Source: Anaerolineae bacterium
GTDB lineage: Bacteria; Chloroflexota; Anaerolineae; UBA4142; SHND01
Direction of reading: 5' to 3'
NCBI GenBank assembly: GCA_020851635.1
Contig: JADZCJ010000110.1
Location: 1 to 46,265, forward strand
DNA length: 46,265 nt
Shown here: positions 7,300 through 15,428 of the stretch, one piece after another
How the letters are laid out: every line of letters begins with the position of its first letter
Position numbering within the stretch: position 1 is the first letter of the stretch
Program-made: the position numbers and the translations under genes
Notes under the pieces: generated by a model
What the model saw: the letters and a program-made list of their open reading frames with translations, nothing else
Told to the model about the DNA's origin: nothing
Database searches by the model: none

Positions 7300-8523
7300 A
7301 TGAGCAAAATCAAAGTTGGCATTGTGGGGGCGAGTTTTGGGGCGGTGTTTCTGCCGTTGTTTCGGGCGCACCCGGAGGTGCGGGGGGGGGCGATTGCGGA
7401 CCTGCTGCCGGAACGGTTACAATACGCGCAGGACCTGCACGGACCGACCGAGACATTCCCTTCGCTCGAAGAGATGCTCAAGAGCGATGTGGATGCGGTG
7501 TGTATTTTTACACAGCGCTGGACGCATACGCCGCTGGCGATTCAATGTCTGCGCGCGGGCAAGCATGTGTATTCGGCGGTGCCTGCCGCCGTGACGCTGG
7601 AACAGATGGGCGAACTGATTGACACGGTCAAACAGACGGGGCAAATGTATATGCTCGGCGAGACGAGCACGTATTATCCGTCGGCGCTCTTTTGTCGTCA
7701 GAAATTCGAGGCGGGCGAGTTTGGGCATTTTGTGTATGGCGAAGCGGAATATTTGCACGACATGTCGCACGGGTTTTATGAAGCGTATATGTGGGCGAAC
7801 GGCGACGAGTGGAAGAAATTTGCGAGTTATCCGCCAATGCTGTATGCGACGCACAGTGTGAGCATGATCGTGGCGACAACGGGCGAACGGCTGACGCGCG
7901 TTTCGTGTCTGGGCTATCGAGACCGTGAGGACGATGGGGTATTTTTGCGAGATGTCAGCGCGTGGCAAAATGAATTTAGCAACGAGAGTGCGCTGTTTCG
8001 GACGTCAAGCGGTGGGATGGCGCGGATCAATGAATTTCGCCGTGTGGGGTGGGGCGAAAACGCGCGGGCGGCGTCGGTGCGGCTGAGTATTTATGGGACG
8101 CGGGCGAGTTATGAGGAACAAGCAAGCGGGCGGGTGTGGAACCGTCTGGATTCGGAAGAGCCGGAAGATGTGACAGAGCTCTTGATGTGCGAACAGGTCG
8201 AGGTGAGCGAGCAAGAGCGCGCGGGGCTGCATGAAGAATTGATTCGCGATTTTCACACCGGGTTTGCGCAAGTGCACCCGCGCGAGCGACTGCCCAAAGA
8301 ATTTATGGGGCTGAACAACGGGCACGAAGGGTCGCATCAGTTTCTGGTGGACGATTTTGTGCGCGCCTGTGTGACGATGAAACTGCCACCGAACAATGTG
8401 TGGCAAGCTGCGCGGCTCAACGTGCCGGGGATGATCGCGCACGAGTCGGCGCGGCGTGACGGCGAGTCGCTGGCGGTGCCGGAGGTTGGGGACCCGCCGG
8501 GAGGAATGGGAGGGGTGAGGTGA
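7300..8523 (+). CDS. Gfo/Idh/MocA family oxidoreductase
   Basis: NAD(P)-dependent oxidoreductase family protein of 407 residues, probably acting on a sugar or inositol derivative; the substrate cannot be read from sequence. The N-terminal Rossmann fold begins KVGIVGASFG and continues with the typical DAVCIFTQRWTHTPLAIQCL and AGKHVYSAVPAAVTLEQMGEL, where the usual E-K-P is replaced by A-V-P. The missing catalytic lysine of the EKP motif is an oddity: the protein may be a divergent or non-canonical member. ATG 7300 is preferred over 7276 because GAGAGG lies 6-7 bases upstream. The TGA stop is inside an 18-bp hairpin shared with the convergent phosphofructokinase gene. Confidence 0.85.
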   Translation: MSKIKVGIVGASFGAVFLPLFRAHPEVRGGAIADLLPERLQYAQDLHGPTETFPSLEEMLKSDVDAVCIFTQRWTHTPLAIQCLRAGKHVYSAVPAAVTLEQMGELIDTVKQTGQMYMLGETSTYYPSALFCRQKFEAGEFGHFVYGEAEYLHDMSHGFYEAYMWANGDEWKKFASYPPMLYATHSVSMIVATTGERLTRVSCLGYRDREDDGVFLRDVSAWQNEFSNESALFRTSSGGMARINEFRRVGWGENARAASVRLSIYGTRASYEEQASGRVWNRLDSEEPEDVTELLMCEQVEVSEQERAGLHEELIRDFHTGFAQVHPRERLPKEFMGLNNGHEGSHQFLVDDFVRACVTMKLPPNNVWQAARLNVPGMIAHESARRDGESLAVPEVGDPPGGMGGVR

Positions 8524-8555
8524 TTGCTGCCGGCGCTGCCGGCAGCAATCACCTC
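8517..8555. terminator. Perfect 18-bp hairpin at a convergent gene junction
   Basis: Arms 8517-8534 and 8538-8555 are exactly complementary (core TGATTGCTGCCGGC) with the loop GCT. The Gfo/Idh stop codon TGA (8521-8523) lies within the first arm. It sits between convergent genes and could stop transcription or protect mRNA ends from both sides, but neither strand has a T-tract, so intrinsic termination is uncertain. Confidence 0.6.
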
Positions 8556-8571
8556 AAAACTGTGTCATGGC

Positions 8572-9774
8572 TCAATCGCTCGTCATGATAAACAGGGGTT
8601 TCATCTCAAAGCTCTTGTAATGGGGGCGCAGTCGTTCGGTGTTGTAGAACTTGTCAATGTTAACGGTCTTTTTTGCGCCGCTCACGACCTCGATCGGCAG
8701 ATTATCATAGCGCCCGTTCTTGAGGACGACGAGCCGGCCGTGCATGCCGCGTTGAATCAAGTCCAGCGCAAGGTTGCCATACGCCATCGGGACAATCGAA
8801 TCAATGGCATCGGGGTCGCCGCCGCGGACCAGATAGCCGAGACGCTGATTGATTACGTTGATGGTTCGACCGTTGTTGAACTGCGGCGAAAGATTCTTGA
8901 GCTCGGCGGAAACGAGATCGCCGACGCCGCCCAACTTGGCATGTCCGAACGCGTCGGTCGCGGACCCTTCGACGACCATGCCGCCTTCCGCAAAAGTGGC
9001 GCCTTCGGACACGAGGACGACCGAGTAGCGGCTCGGGTTCTTTTTGCGGTCCTCGCTGAGCAGTTGAGCGAGTTTCTCCATTTCGAAGCGGTATTCCGGG
9101 ATGACGCAGCGATTGGCGGCGCCCGCCATCGTCGGCAGGATGGCAGTAAAGCCCGCATAGCGGCCGAATACTTCGATGACCATGTAGCGTTCGTGCGACC
9201 CCGCCGAAGTCCGCAGGCGATTCACAAGCTCGATGGTGCGGCTGACGCAGGTGCTAAAGCCAATACAATAGTCCGTGCCGGGCACGTCATTGTCCATCGT
9301 TTTGGGGATCGCCACCACTTTGAAACCCGCCCTGGCAAGACGCACGCCATAGCCGAGCGTGTCATCGCCGCCGATGGGAATCAAAAAGTCAACTCCTAAA
9401 AAGCTCAGGTTCTTGAGCACCTCATCGGTCAAATCATTCTTGTCTGCCGTATATTTGTCCCGCAGATGTTCCGGCACGCTGCCCTTGGAGACGGAACCGG
9501 GGTTTGTGCGCGACGTGTGCAGAAAAGTCCCGCCGGTCCGACCGGCCCGGTTGACGATCTCTTCTGTGAGGACGGTAAAATTCTGGCTGTTGTCTGCTTG
9601 TTCGTCGCGGATGATTTCCATCGTCCCCGCCCAGCCGCGCCGGATGCCGATGACCTTGTAGCCTTCGCGCAGTGCGCGGATCGTCACCGCGCGGATCGCC
9701 GGGTTCAAGCCGGGGACATCGCCGCCACCGGTCAAGATGCCGATGACGCCTTTGGTTTTTTGAATCTCTGCCAT
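8572..9774 (-). CDS. 6-phosphofructokinase, pyrophosphate-type signature
   Basis: A single-length (400-residue) phosphofructokinase converting fructose-6-P to fructose-1,6-bisphosphate. The glycine-rich start ILTGGGDVPGLNPAIRA is typical of the PfkA superfamily. At the two positions known to decide the phosphoryl donor it has Asp in GGDD (135-138) and Lys in PKTMDND (157-163), where ATP enzymes have Gly and Gly. This predicts use of pyrophosphate and a reversible reaction. The base of the proton-transfer site (D161 in MDND) is present. ATG 9774 begins the family-like sequence; upstream codons to 9867 are open but unconserved. It is last in the nagA cluster, 162 bases after the double-length PFK. 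Donor preference is predicted, not proven. Confidence 0.9.
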   Translation of the reverse strand: MAEIQKTKGVIGILTGGGDVPGLNPAIRAVTIRALREGYKVIGIRRGWAGTMEIIRDEQADNSQNFTVLTEEIVNRAGRTGGTFLHTSRTNPGSVSKGSVPEHLRDKYTADKNDLTDEVLKNLSFLGVDFLIPIGGDDTLGYGVRLARAGFKVVAIPKTMDNDVPGTDYCIGFSTCVSRTIELVNRLRTSAGSHERYMVIEVFGRYAGFTAILPTMAGAANRCVIPEYRFEMEKLAQLLSEDRKKNPSRYSVVLVSEGATFAEGGMVVEGSATDAFGHAKLGGVGDLVSAELKNLSPQFNNGRTINVINQRLGYLVRGGDPDAIDSIVPMAYGNLALDLIQRGMHGRLVVLKNGRYDNLPIEVVSGAKKTVNIDKFYNTERLRPHYKSFEMKPLFIMTSD

Positions 9775-9909
9775 GTTTAATATACCTTGGCGCGTCCGGT
9801 CCGCATGGATGGAGCGCGCGTATTTAGATTTTTGAACGTCCGGAGCATGTCGGACCCGGTCGGGCAAGTCCGGGCGACATCAGCCAAATTATAAATCACT
9901 TTGATTTTT

Positions 9910-9938
9910 TCGCCTCTGAATGGCGATTTTTTGTTTTT
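9910..9938 (+). terminator. Possible weak plus-strand terminator between the two PFK genes
   Basis: A short stem TCGCC (9910-9914) / GGCGA (9922-9926) is followed by TTTTTTGTTTTT on the plus strand. Both flanking genes are on the minus strand, so it could only stop antisense transcription. On the minus strand no T-tract follows the stem. Low weight. Confidence 0.3.
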
Positions 9939-12165
9939 ACGAGATAGGAGGTTCCGCCATGGTCACGGCAATTTTTTGGTTCTCGAGCCAGGGCTGGTCT
10001 CGGGGGCGCTGAAAGCCGGGCTGCATGAGGTCGGGCAAATTGGTGAGCGGCGTGTATTCGATTTTGCCTTCGATCCGTCCGAGACAGCCAACCACAGGCA
10101 CGCCGCGATAGACCTGCTCGACGAGATACTGCAGAGCGCGGCCCGCCAAGCGCGTCGCCTGGATGCGATCGAACGGAGAAGGTCGCCCACCCTGCTGCAT
10201 GTTGCCGAGGATCGAGTGGCGAACGTTGAGCAAGCCGCCGCTCTCTTTTTCAAACATGGTTGCAACAAAATCGGTCTTGATGAAGGCGTCGGCGCGTTCG
10301 CTGGTGACGATGAGACCCACGCGCTTGCCCTGTTGAAAACTGTCACGGAGAAGCAGGACGTCACGGCGGACCTTTTCGAGTTGAATGCCCTCCTCGGGGA
10401 AATAGACGTACTCGGCGCCGGTCGCGATGCCGCACATGAGCGCCAGATAACCCGAATCGCGTCCCATCACCTCGGCGGCAAAACAACGGTGTGAGGCGAG
10501 CGCCGCTTCTTTGAGTTTGTCCAGGTCCTCGACGTTTGAATTGAGCGCGGTGTCGGAGCCGATGGTGAGTTCGGTGCCGGGCAAATCATTGTTGATGGTC
10601 GCGGGAAGGCAGAGAATGGGCAGATTGAATTCGGGAAACTGGGCGCGGCGAGAATGCAATTGATAGGCAAAGTCATAGCCCAGATATCCGCCAATCATCA
10701 ACAAACCATCAATGCGGTGGTCCGCAATCTGCCCGGCGATGAGCGGAAAATCTTTTTCCATCGCCGCACGCGGGTTTGCGCCGAGTTCGGCGCCGCCGCG
10801 CGAGACCCAACCGTGAACGCTCGTCCAGTTCATTTCGCGAATGTCCCCTCTGGCAAAGCCCTCGATCGCGTCATAAATGGCAAGCATGGTGTGTCCCTGA
10901 TCAAGCCCAAGCCGCACCGCCGCGCGCACGGCTGTGTTCATTCCCGGCGCGGGGGCGTCGCCGTGCATGATGGCGAGGCGCAAAGGTCGGGTGTCGGGTC
11001 CGGACGGGCGCGGCTGTGCGCGGAGCAGGGTGTTGAGGATGGTATGCGCCTCGACAAAGCCGCGCCCGCGCATTTGCATGGCTTGGCCATATTCCCGGTC
11101 GCGGATCAAGTCCTGGACCTGCCGCGTCTTGAGCACATTTTCCATCAAGGGTGACGCATAAACGCGATTATCGCGCACGCCAATGAGCCGAGGTTCGCGG
11201 TCGGACGAGTAATTCAAGAGTTCATGGACCGCCGTGTAGCCGATCTGGGTGGGCATGATGCGGTCAAATGCGCTGGGGGAGCCGCCGCGCTGGACGTGCC
11301 CGAGGATGGTGACGCGCGCCTCTTCATTCAGGCGATGAAGCAAAACATTCGAGACGTACTCGCTGGAAATTTCTTTGCCCGCCCGGTTGATAGCGCCCTC
11401 GGCAATCAGGATAATGTTGTGTCGCCGTCCGCTGAGGCGGCCCGCGTGAATCATGGCGCACATCTCTTCTTCCCAACCGGGTTCGGGCGGATTTTCGGGA
11501 ATAAAGAGCCAGTTTGCGCCGGTGGCAAGCCCCGCCATGAGCGCGAGATAGCCGCAGTGGCGCCCCATGACCTGGACGATAAAACTGCGTTGGTGACTGG
11601 CGGCCGTGTTGATGATGGCATCCACCGCCTCGACGATGCGATGAAGCGCCGTGTCCGCGCCAATCGTCATGTCGGTGCCGAACATGTCATTGTCAATCGA
11701 GCCGACCAAGCCAACAATGGCAAGCTCGGGATGGGCGAGCGCCTGATCGGGCGTGATATTTCCTTCCGCGACCAGCTCTGAGAGCAGGTCGCGCCACTCT
11801 TGGCGAAAAAGGTTTGCGCCCGTCTGCGAGCCGTCGCCGCCGATGACGACCAGACCTTGAATGCCATTGTGGACGAGGTTGGCAGCCGCCTGTCTGCGAC
11901 CGTGGCGCGTTCGAAACTCGGACGAACGCGCCGAGCCGATGGCGGTCCCACCTTCGTGCAAAATGCCGGAAACCTCGCGCCATTCCATTTTGCGAATGAG
12001 CTCACCGCCCGCAATCATGCCGGAATAGCCCTCGTAAATGGCATAGCAATCAATGCCGGCAGAGATGGCGGTGCGGACGACCGCGCGGATAGCGGCATTC
12101 ATCCCCTGCGAATCACCGCCGCTGGTGACGACGCCGATGCGTTTGATTTGAGCAATCGAGTTCAT
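9937..12165 (-). CDS. Double-length (eukaryotic-type) ATP-dependent 6-phosphofructokinase
   Basis: A 742-residue tandem fusion of two PfkA domains. The N-half (about 8-380) has an intact ATP-type site: TSGGDSQGMNAA (14-25), GGDGS (109-113), GSIDND with catalytic Asp158 (155-160), MGRHCGYLAL (200-209) and LGHVQRGG (288-295). The C-half (about 396-735) has the same fold signature but lost chemistry: GGDGS has become GGYLG (492-496), TIDND has become TINND with Asn525 in place of the base, and the phosphate-binding His is Asn655 in GNMQQGG. This division of labour, and phrases such as SIDND...GTDMTIG, SHQR and MQQGG...PFDR, are those of eukaryotic PFK-1, whose C-half became a regulatory site. 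The gene lies in the nag cluster, 66 bases after the SIS gene. Confidence 0.92.
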   Translation of the reverse strand: MNSIAQIKRIGVVTSGGDSQGMNAAIRAVVRTAISAGIDCYAIYEGYSGMIAGGELIRKMEWREVSGILHEGGTAIGSARSSEFRTRHGRRQAAANLVHNGIQGLVVIGGDGSQTGANLFRQEWRDLLSELVAEGNITPDQALAHPELAIVGLVGSIDNDMFGTDMTIGADTALHRIVEAVDAIINTAASHQRSFIVQVMGRHCGYLALMAGLATGANWLFIPENPPEPGWEEEMCAMIHAGRLSGRRHNIILIAEGAINRAGKEISSEYVSNVLLHRLNEEARVTILGHVQRGGSPSAFDRIMPTQIGYTAVHELLNYSSDREPRLIGVRDNRVYASPLMENVLKTRQVQDLIRDREYGQAMQMRGRGFVEAHTILNTLLRAQPRPSGPDTRPLRLAIMHGDAPAPGMNTAVRAAVRLGLDQGHTMLAIYDAIEGFARGDIREMNWTSVHGWVSRGGAELGANPRAAMEKDFPLIAGQIADHRIDGLLMIGGYLGYDFAYQLHSRRAQFPEFNLPILCLPATINNDLPGTELTIGSDTALNSNVEDLDKLKEAALASHRCFAAEVMGRDSGYLALMCGIATGAEYVYFPEEGIQLEKVRRDVLLLRDSFQQGKRVGLIVTSERADAFIKTDFVATMFEKESGGLLNVRHSILGNMQQGGRPSPFDRIQATRLAGRALQYLVEQVYRGVPVVGCLGRIEGKIEYTPLTNLPDLMQPGFQRPRDQPWLENQKIAVTMAEPPIS

Positions 12166-12231
12166 GCTGTCATGATTATCCGATACAGATGATTATTTTC
12201 AAAAATCCGAAAACGCGAGTGAGATAGTTTC

Positions 12232-13278
12232 TTAATGGGTCTCGGTGACCTTGCGGAGACCGCGCGGGTGGTCCACATCATAATCGCGGACGTGGGCGAG
12301 ATACATGGCAAGCAGTTGTCCGGCGACGATGGTGACAATCGGCGACGCCCATTCGGGCGTGGTGGTACGCAAAGCTAATTTGATGCGCGCAAGGTCCAAG
12401 AGCGCGGGCACATCGCTGATGACGATCACTTCGGCGCCGCGCGTGGCGAGCGTGCGGACAAATAGTTCGAGCTCGTTCTGCATGGCGCCCGATGGGGCGA
12501 TGACGATGGTCGGAAACGCCTCTTCGACAAGGGCGACGGGACCGTGCAAGAAATCGGCGCTGCTGTAGGGTTCGGCAAGCACGTATGCGAGTTCCTTGAT
12601 CTTGAGCGCGGTCTCGAACGCGGTGGCATAGTTGAAGCCGCGCCCGATGACGACGCACACGCGCATATAGCGATAACGTTCGGCAGCGCGGGCAATTTCG
12701 TCGCGCATCGCGAGGACAAGTTGCATCTGTCCGGGGACCTTTTCCAGCACCGCGAACATGGAGGCATCATGCGCCATGCTCGCCGACAAGAGCGCCAGCC
12801 CCATGAGCTGGGTGGTGTAGGTCTTGGTAGCTGCAACGGACTGTTCCTGACCCGCGTGAAGGGTAATGACAAAGTCGGATGCCTGCGCCAACGGAGAATC
12901 GGGCACGTTGGTAAAGGCAAGCGTCGCCGCGCCCTGCTCTCGGGCGGCGGCGAGCACCGAAACAATGTCGGGACTCTTGCCGCTCTGAGAAATGCCGATG
13001 ACGAGGGCGTTTTGAAATTTGGGCGGGCGATGATAGACGCTAAAGAGCGATGGGGTGGCAAGCCCGACGGGCAGGCGGTTTACCGCGCCAAACAAGTATT
13101 GGGCGTAACGTCCGGCGTTGTCGCTGGTGCCGCGCGCGGCAATAAATACGTTGGTGATGCGGTGCGCGATGATTTCGTCGGCGATACGCTGAATGTTGGC
13201 GCGTTCGACCGCAAACAAATTGGCGAGGACGGCGGGCTGTTGGTGGATTTCCTGATAGAGAAAAGATTGGGAGAGCAT
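12232..13278 (-). CDS. SIS-domain glucosamine-6-phosphate deaminase/isomerase-like protein (NagB-II type)
   Basis: A 348-residue protein with two SIS domains like the isomerase half of GlmS, but without the glutaminase domain. Sugar-phosphate-binding blocks are visible: ARGTSDNAG (about 48-56), [10 protein letters not shown] (about 94-103), [13 protein letters not shown] (about 145-157) and the C-terminal [12 protein letters not shown], equivalent to the GlmS tail. Such stand-alone proteins include the NagB-II/AgaS deaminases that release ammonia from glucosamine-6-P to give fructose-6-P. The neighbour nagA upstream and two phosphofructokinases downstream fit this direction well. The exact sugar (glucosamine or galactosamine phosphate) is not readable. 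Confidence 0.88.
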   Translation of the reverse strand: MLSQSFLYQEIHQQPAVLANLFAVERANIQRIADEIIAHRITNVFIAARGTSDNAGRYAQYLFGAVNRLPVGLATPSLFSVYHRPPKFQNALVIGISQSGKSPDIVSVLAAAREQGAATLAFTNVPDSPLAQASDFVITLHAGQEQSVAATKTYTTQLMGLALLSASMAHDASMFAVLEKVPGQMQLVLAMRDEIARAAERYRYMRVCVVIGRGFNYATAFETALKIKELAYVLAEPYSSADFLHGPVALVEEAFPTIVIAPSGAMQNELELFVRTLATRGAEVIVISDVPALLDLARIKLALRTTTPEWASPIVTIVAGQLLAMYLAHVRDYDVDHPRGLRKVTETH

Positions 13279-13340
13279 GTGAGGATGGAGACCAGAGATT
13301 GGATTTTTGATGCGCGATTTTCGGTGTGCGATTTGTTGTG

Positions 13341-14486
13341 CTATTCCGCTGTATAAACAATGTCGCCTTGTGCGATGGTGAGTTGGACGTTGAGTGATTC
13401 GTCGAGGAGAACGAGGTCGGCGAACATGCCCTGAGCAACGCGGCCGCGTTGATGGTCAATGTTTAATAGTTGGGCAGGCGTGGTGGTGACGGTGGCGAGC
13501 GCGTCGGACAGGGTGCAGCCGGTAAAGGCGATGAAATTACGAACCGCCTGATCGAGGGAAAGAATACTGCCCGCGAGCGTGCCATCGGTCAAGCGCGCAT
13601 CACGGTCGGTGACGAGGCAATCGAAATTTCCGAGACGATACATGCCCGGCGACATGCCGAGCGCCGCCATTGCATCGCTGACGAGGTTGACGCGTGTGCG
13701 CTTGGCATTCCAGACCGTTTTGACGAGCGCGGGGTGCACATGAATGCCGTCGGGGATTAGTCCCGCAACCCAGTCGCGATTGGCGAGGACGGCGCCGGGA
13801 GCATTCGGCGCGCGATGTTCGAGCGGAGGCATGGCGTTGAACAGGTGGGTGGCGTAGCGGATGCCCGCGCCGTAACCGGCGTTCGCCTCGTCCACATCCG
13901 CCATCGTGTGCCCCATGCTGACGACAATGCCGCGAGTCGCCAATTCCTCGACGAGCGCGAGCGCGCCGGGGAGTTCGGGCGCAAGGGTGACGAGCCGGAC
14001 CCCATTGGCACGGGACCAAGTGGGGACAAGACGTGAATCGGGTTGCAGCATCAGGGCGGCGTTGTGCGCGCCTTTTTTTTGCGGATTGAGAAAGGGTCCT
14101 TCGACATGCCAGCCGAGCGGTCCCGCGCCGTGAAAATCCTGCGGGCGGTCCTGTAAAACCGCGAGCGCCGCATCCACTCGATCAAGCGGACAGGTGACAA
14201 GCGTCGGTAGAAAGCAAGTGATACCAAAACGCGGGAGCTGAGCCGCGACGCGCCAGAGCGTTTCGGGGTTGGCGGTGAAATCGTCGCCAAACGCGCCGTT
14301 GAGCTGCAAGTCAATCAAGCCGGGAACGAGGAGCTTGCCATACGCATCAATTTTCTGCGCGCCCGCAGGGACGGTCACTTGAGAGCGGCTGCCGATCTGT
14401 TCGATGATGCCGTCCCGAATTACGAGCGCCGCGTCGTCGAGGCGAGTTTCGGGGGTGTAGATGGTCGCGTTGGAGATGTATAACAT
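13341..14486 (-). CDS. nagA: N-acetylglucosamine-6-phosphate deacetylase
   Basis: Amidohydrolase-fold enzyme of 381 residues removing acetate from GlcNAc-6-P. Key family motifs are present in order: [16 protein letters not shown] (about 55-70), [17 protein letters not shown] with the metal-binding Glu (about 127-143), MGHTMAD (about 191-197), HLFNAMPPL (about 214-222), DGIHVHP (about 247-253) and SDAMAALG with the catalytic Asp (about 271-278). It is first in the amino-sugar/glycolysis group; its product feeds the SIS-domain gene 62 bases downstream. The promoter in the divergent gap to trhA (14487-14638) could not be fixed with confidence. Confidence 0.93.
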   Translation of the reverse strand: MLYISNATIYTPETRLDDAALVIRDGIIEQIGSRSQVTVPAGAQKIDAYGKLLVPGLIDLQLNGAFGDDFTANPETLWRVAAQLPRFGITCFLPTLVTCPLDRVDAALAVLQDRPQDFHGAGPLGWHVEGPFLNPQKKGAHNAALMLQPDSRLVPTWSRANGVRLVTLAPELPGALALVEELATRGIVVSMGHTMADVDEANAGYGAGIRYATHLFNAMPPLEHRAPNAPGAVLANRDWVAGLIPDGIHVHPALVKTVWNAKRTRVNLVSDAMAALGMSPGMYRLGNFDCLVTDRDARLTDGTLAGSILSLDQAVRNFIAFTGCTLSDALATVTTTPAQLLNIDHQRGRVAQGMFADLVLLDESLNVQLTIAQGDIVYTAE

Positions 14487-14638
14487 TCAAGTTGTCATGT
14501 CATCGGCGAGCCGTAGCAAAGCGGGACATGAGTTTGGGGATAAGCATATCACAAGGGGCGAAAAAAGACGAGACAGGGGGCAAGAGCGAGGCATGTTTGC
14601 GTTTTTCCGTTGGCGAGAATGCGGGTAATATTCCCGGT

Positions 14639-15298
14639 ATGAAAGAGATGTATAGCTCGAGTCGGAGATACAGCGTAGGAGAAGAGATCGCCAACAGCAT
14701 CACGCATGGGTTTGGCTTGTTACTGGCGATTGTGGGACTGGTAGTGCTGACGGCATTTGCAAGCGTATTCGGGGCAACGCGGCACATTGTGAGCGTGAGC
14801 ATATTCGGGGCGACGCTGGTTTTGTTGTATGCGGCATCCACGCTGTATCACAGCATTTCAGTGCCGCGCGCCAAAGAGATGCTGCGGCGGCTGGACCACA
14901 CGGCAATCTTTTTGGTGATCGCAGGAACGTATACGCCGTTTGCGCTCGTTGCGCTGGGGGGTTTGTTGGGTTGGACGCTGTTTGCGCTGGTCTGGGGGCT
15001 GGCGTTTTGCGGGATTGTGATGCAGCGCGTGTTGATGCGGCAAAAAGCGTATGTCACGGCGCTGCCCTATATTGGGATGGGCTGGTTGGGAGTGCTGGTG
15101 CTGAAAGAGATGATGACGAGCATCGGCGTCGGTGGGATATTCCTTTTGCTGGCAGGCGGAATTGCTTATACCGTGGGGGTGTTGTTTTTTGTGTGGAAGC
15201 GGCTGCCGTATCATCATGCGGTCTGGCATTTGTTTGTGCTGGCGGGGAGCGCGTGTCATTATTTTGCAGTGTTGTTGTTTGTGATACCGACGGGGTAA
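14639..15298 (+). CDS. trhA: Hemolysin III / TrhA family membrane protein (PAQR superfamily)
   Basis: A 219-residue integral membrane protein with about seven hydrophobic segments. Conserved PAQR/hemolysin III residues are visible: the N-terminal EEIANSITHGFG, STLYHS, LDHTAIFLVIAGTYTPF and the C-terminal HHAVWHLFVLAGSACHYFAV. These His, Ser and Asp residues would form the putative metal site. Members affect membrane fluidity or act as putative hydrolases; the name hemolysin is historical. The start could be ATG 14639 or 14648. A candidate -10 TAATAT (about 14626) sits inside the near-palindrome CGGGTAATATTCCCG. It is divergent from nagA. Confidence 0.9.
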   Translation: MKEMYSSSRRYSVGEEIANSITHGFGLLLAIVGLVVLTAFASVFGATRHIVSVSIFGATLVLLYAASTLYHSISVPRAKEMLRRLDHTAIFLVIAGTYTPFALVALGGLLGWTLFALVWGLAFCGIVMQRVLMRQKAYVTALPYIGMGWLGVLVLKEMMTSIGVGGIFLLLAGGIAYTVGVLFFVWKRLPYHHAVWHLFVLAGSACHYFAVLLFVIPTG

Positions 15299-15314
15299 TA
15301 TGTTGTCGGAAAGG

Positions 15315-15359
15315 CCTGCGAGTGTCATTTGGCGAATCGAGTTCGCCCGACCTCGCAGG
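15315..15359. repeat. Nested inverted repeats upstream of the thiolase gene
   Basis: Outer arms CCTGCGAG (15315-15322) and CTCGCAGG (15352-15359) enclose inner arms GGCGAA (15331-15336) and TTCGCC (15342-15347). The structure could form in DNA or in RNA reading through from trhA. No T-tract follows. Confidence 0.65.
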
Positions 15360-15428
15360 TCTGATCGGCGTGTCTCGGGCAAAAGATAGAGATGCAATAC
15401 GTTTTTGTGAGTGACGAGGTAATTGAGC

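Noticed and set aside
1-7300. Prophage or larger defence island around the hsd genes
   Set aside because: No integrase, phage structural genes or tRNA-associated attachment site is present; the neighbours to the right are metabolic genes.
9937-12165. C-half of the double PFK as a decayed pseudodomain
   Set aside because: The reading frame is intact over the whole half, and most fold motifs (TELTIGSDTAL, MGRDSGYLAL, MQQGG) are preserved; only catalytic positions changed, as in eukaryotic enzymes.
12232-13278. Truncated GlmS (glucosamine synthase)
   Set aside because: No glutaminase domain or remnant of it lies upstream; the stand-alone double-SIS protein next to nagA fits a catabolic deaminase better.
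14487-14638. Riboswitch in the nagA/trhA divergent gap
   Set aside because: No conserved riboswitch core or stable multi-stem fold could be recognised; only weak promoter-like elements were seen.
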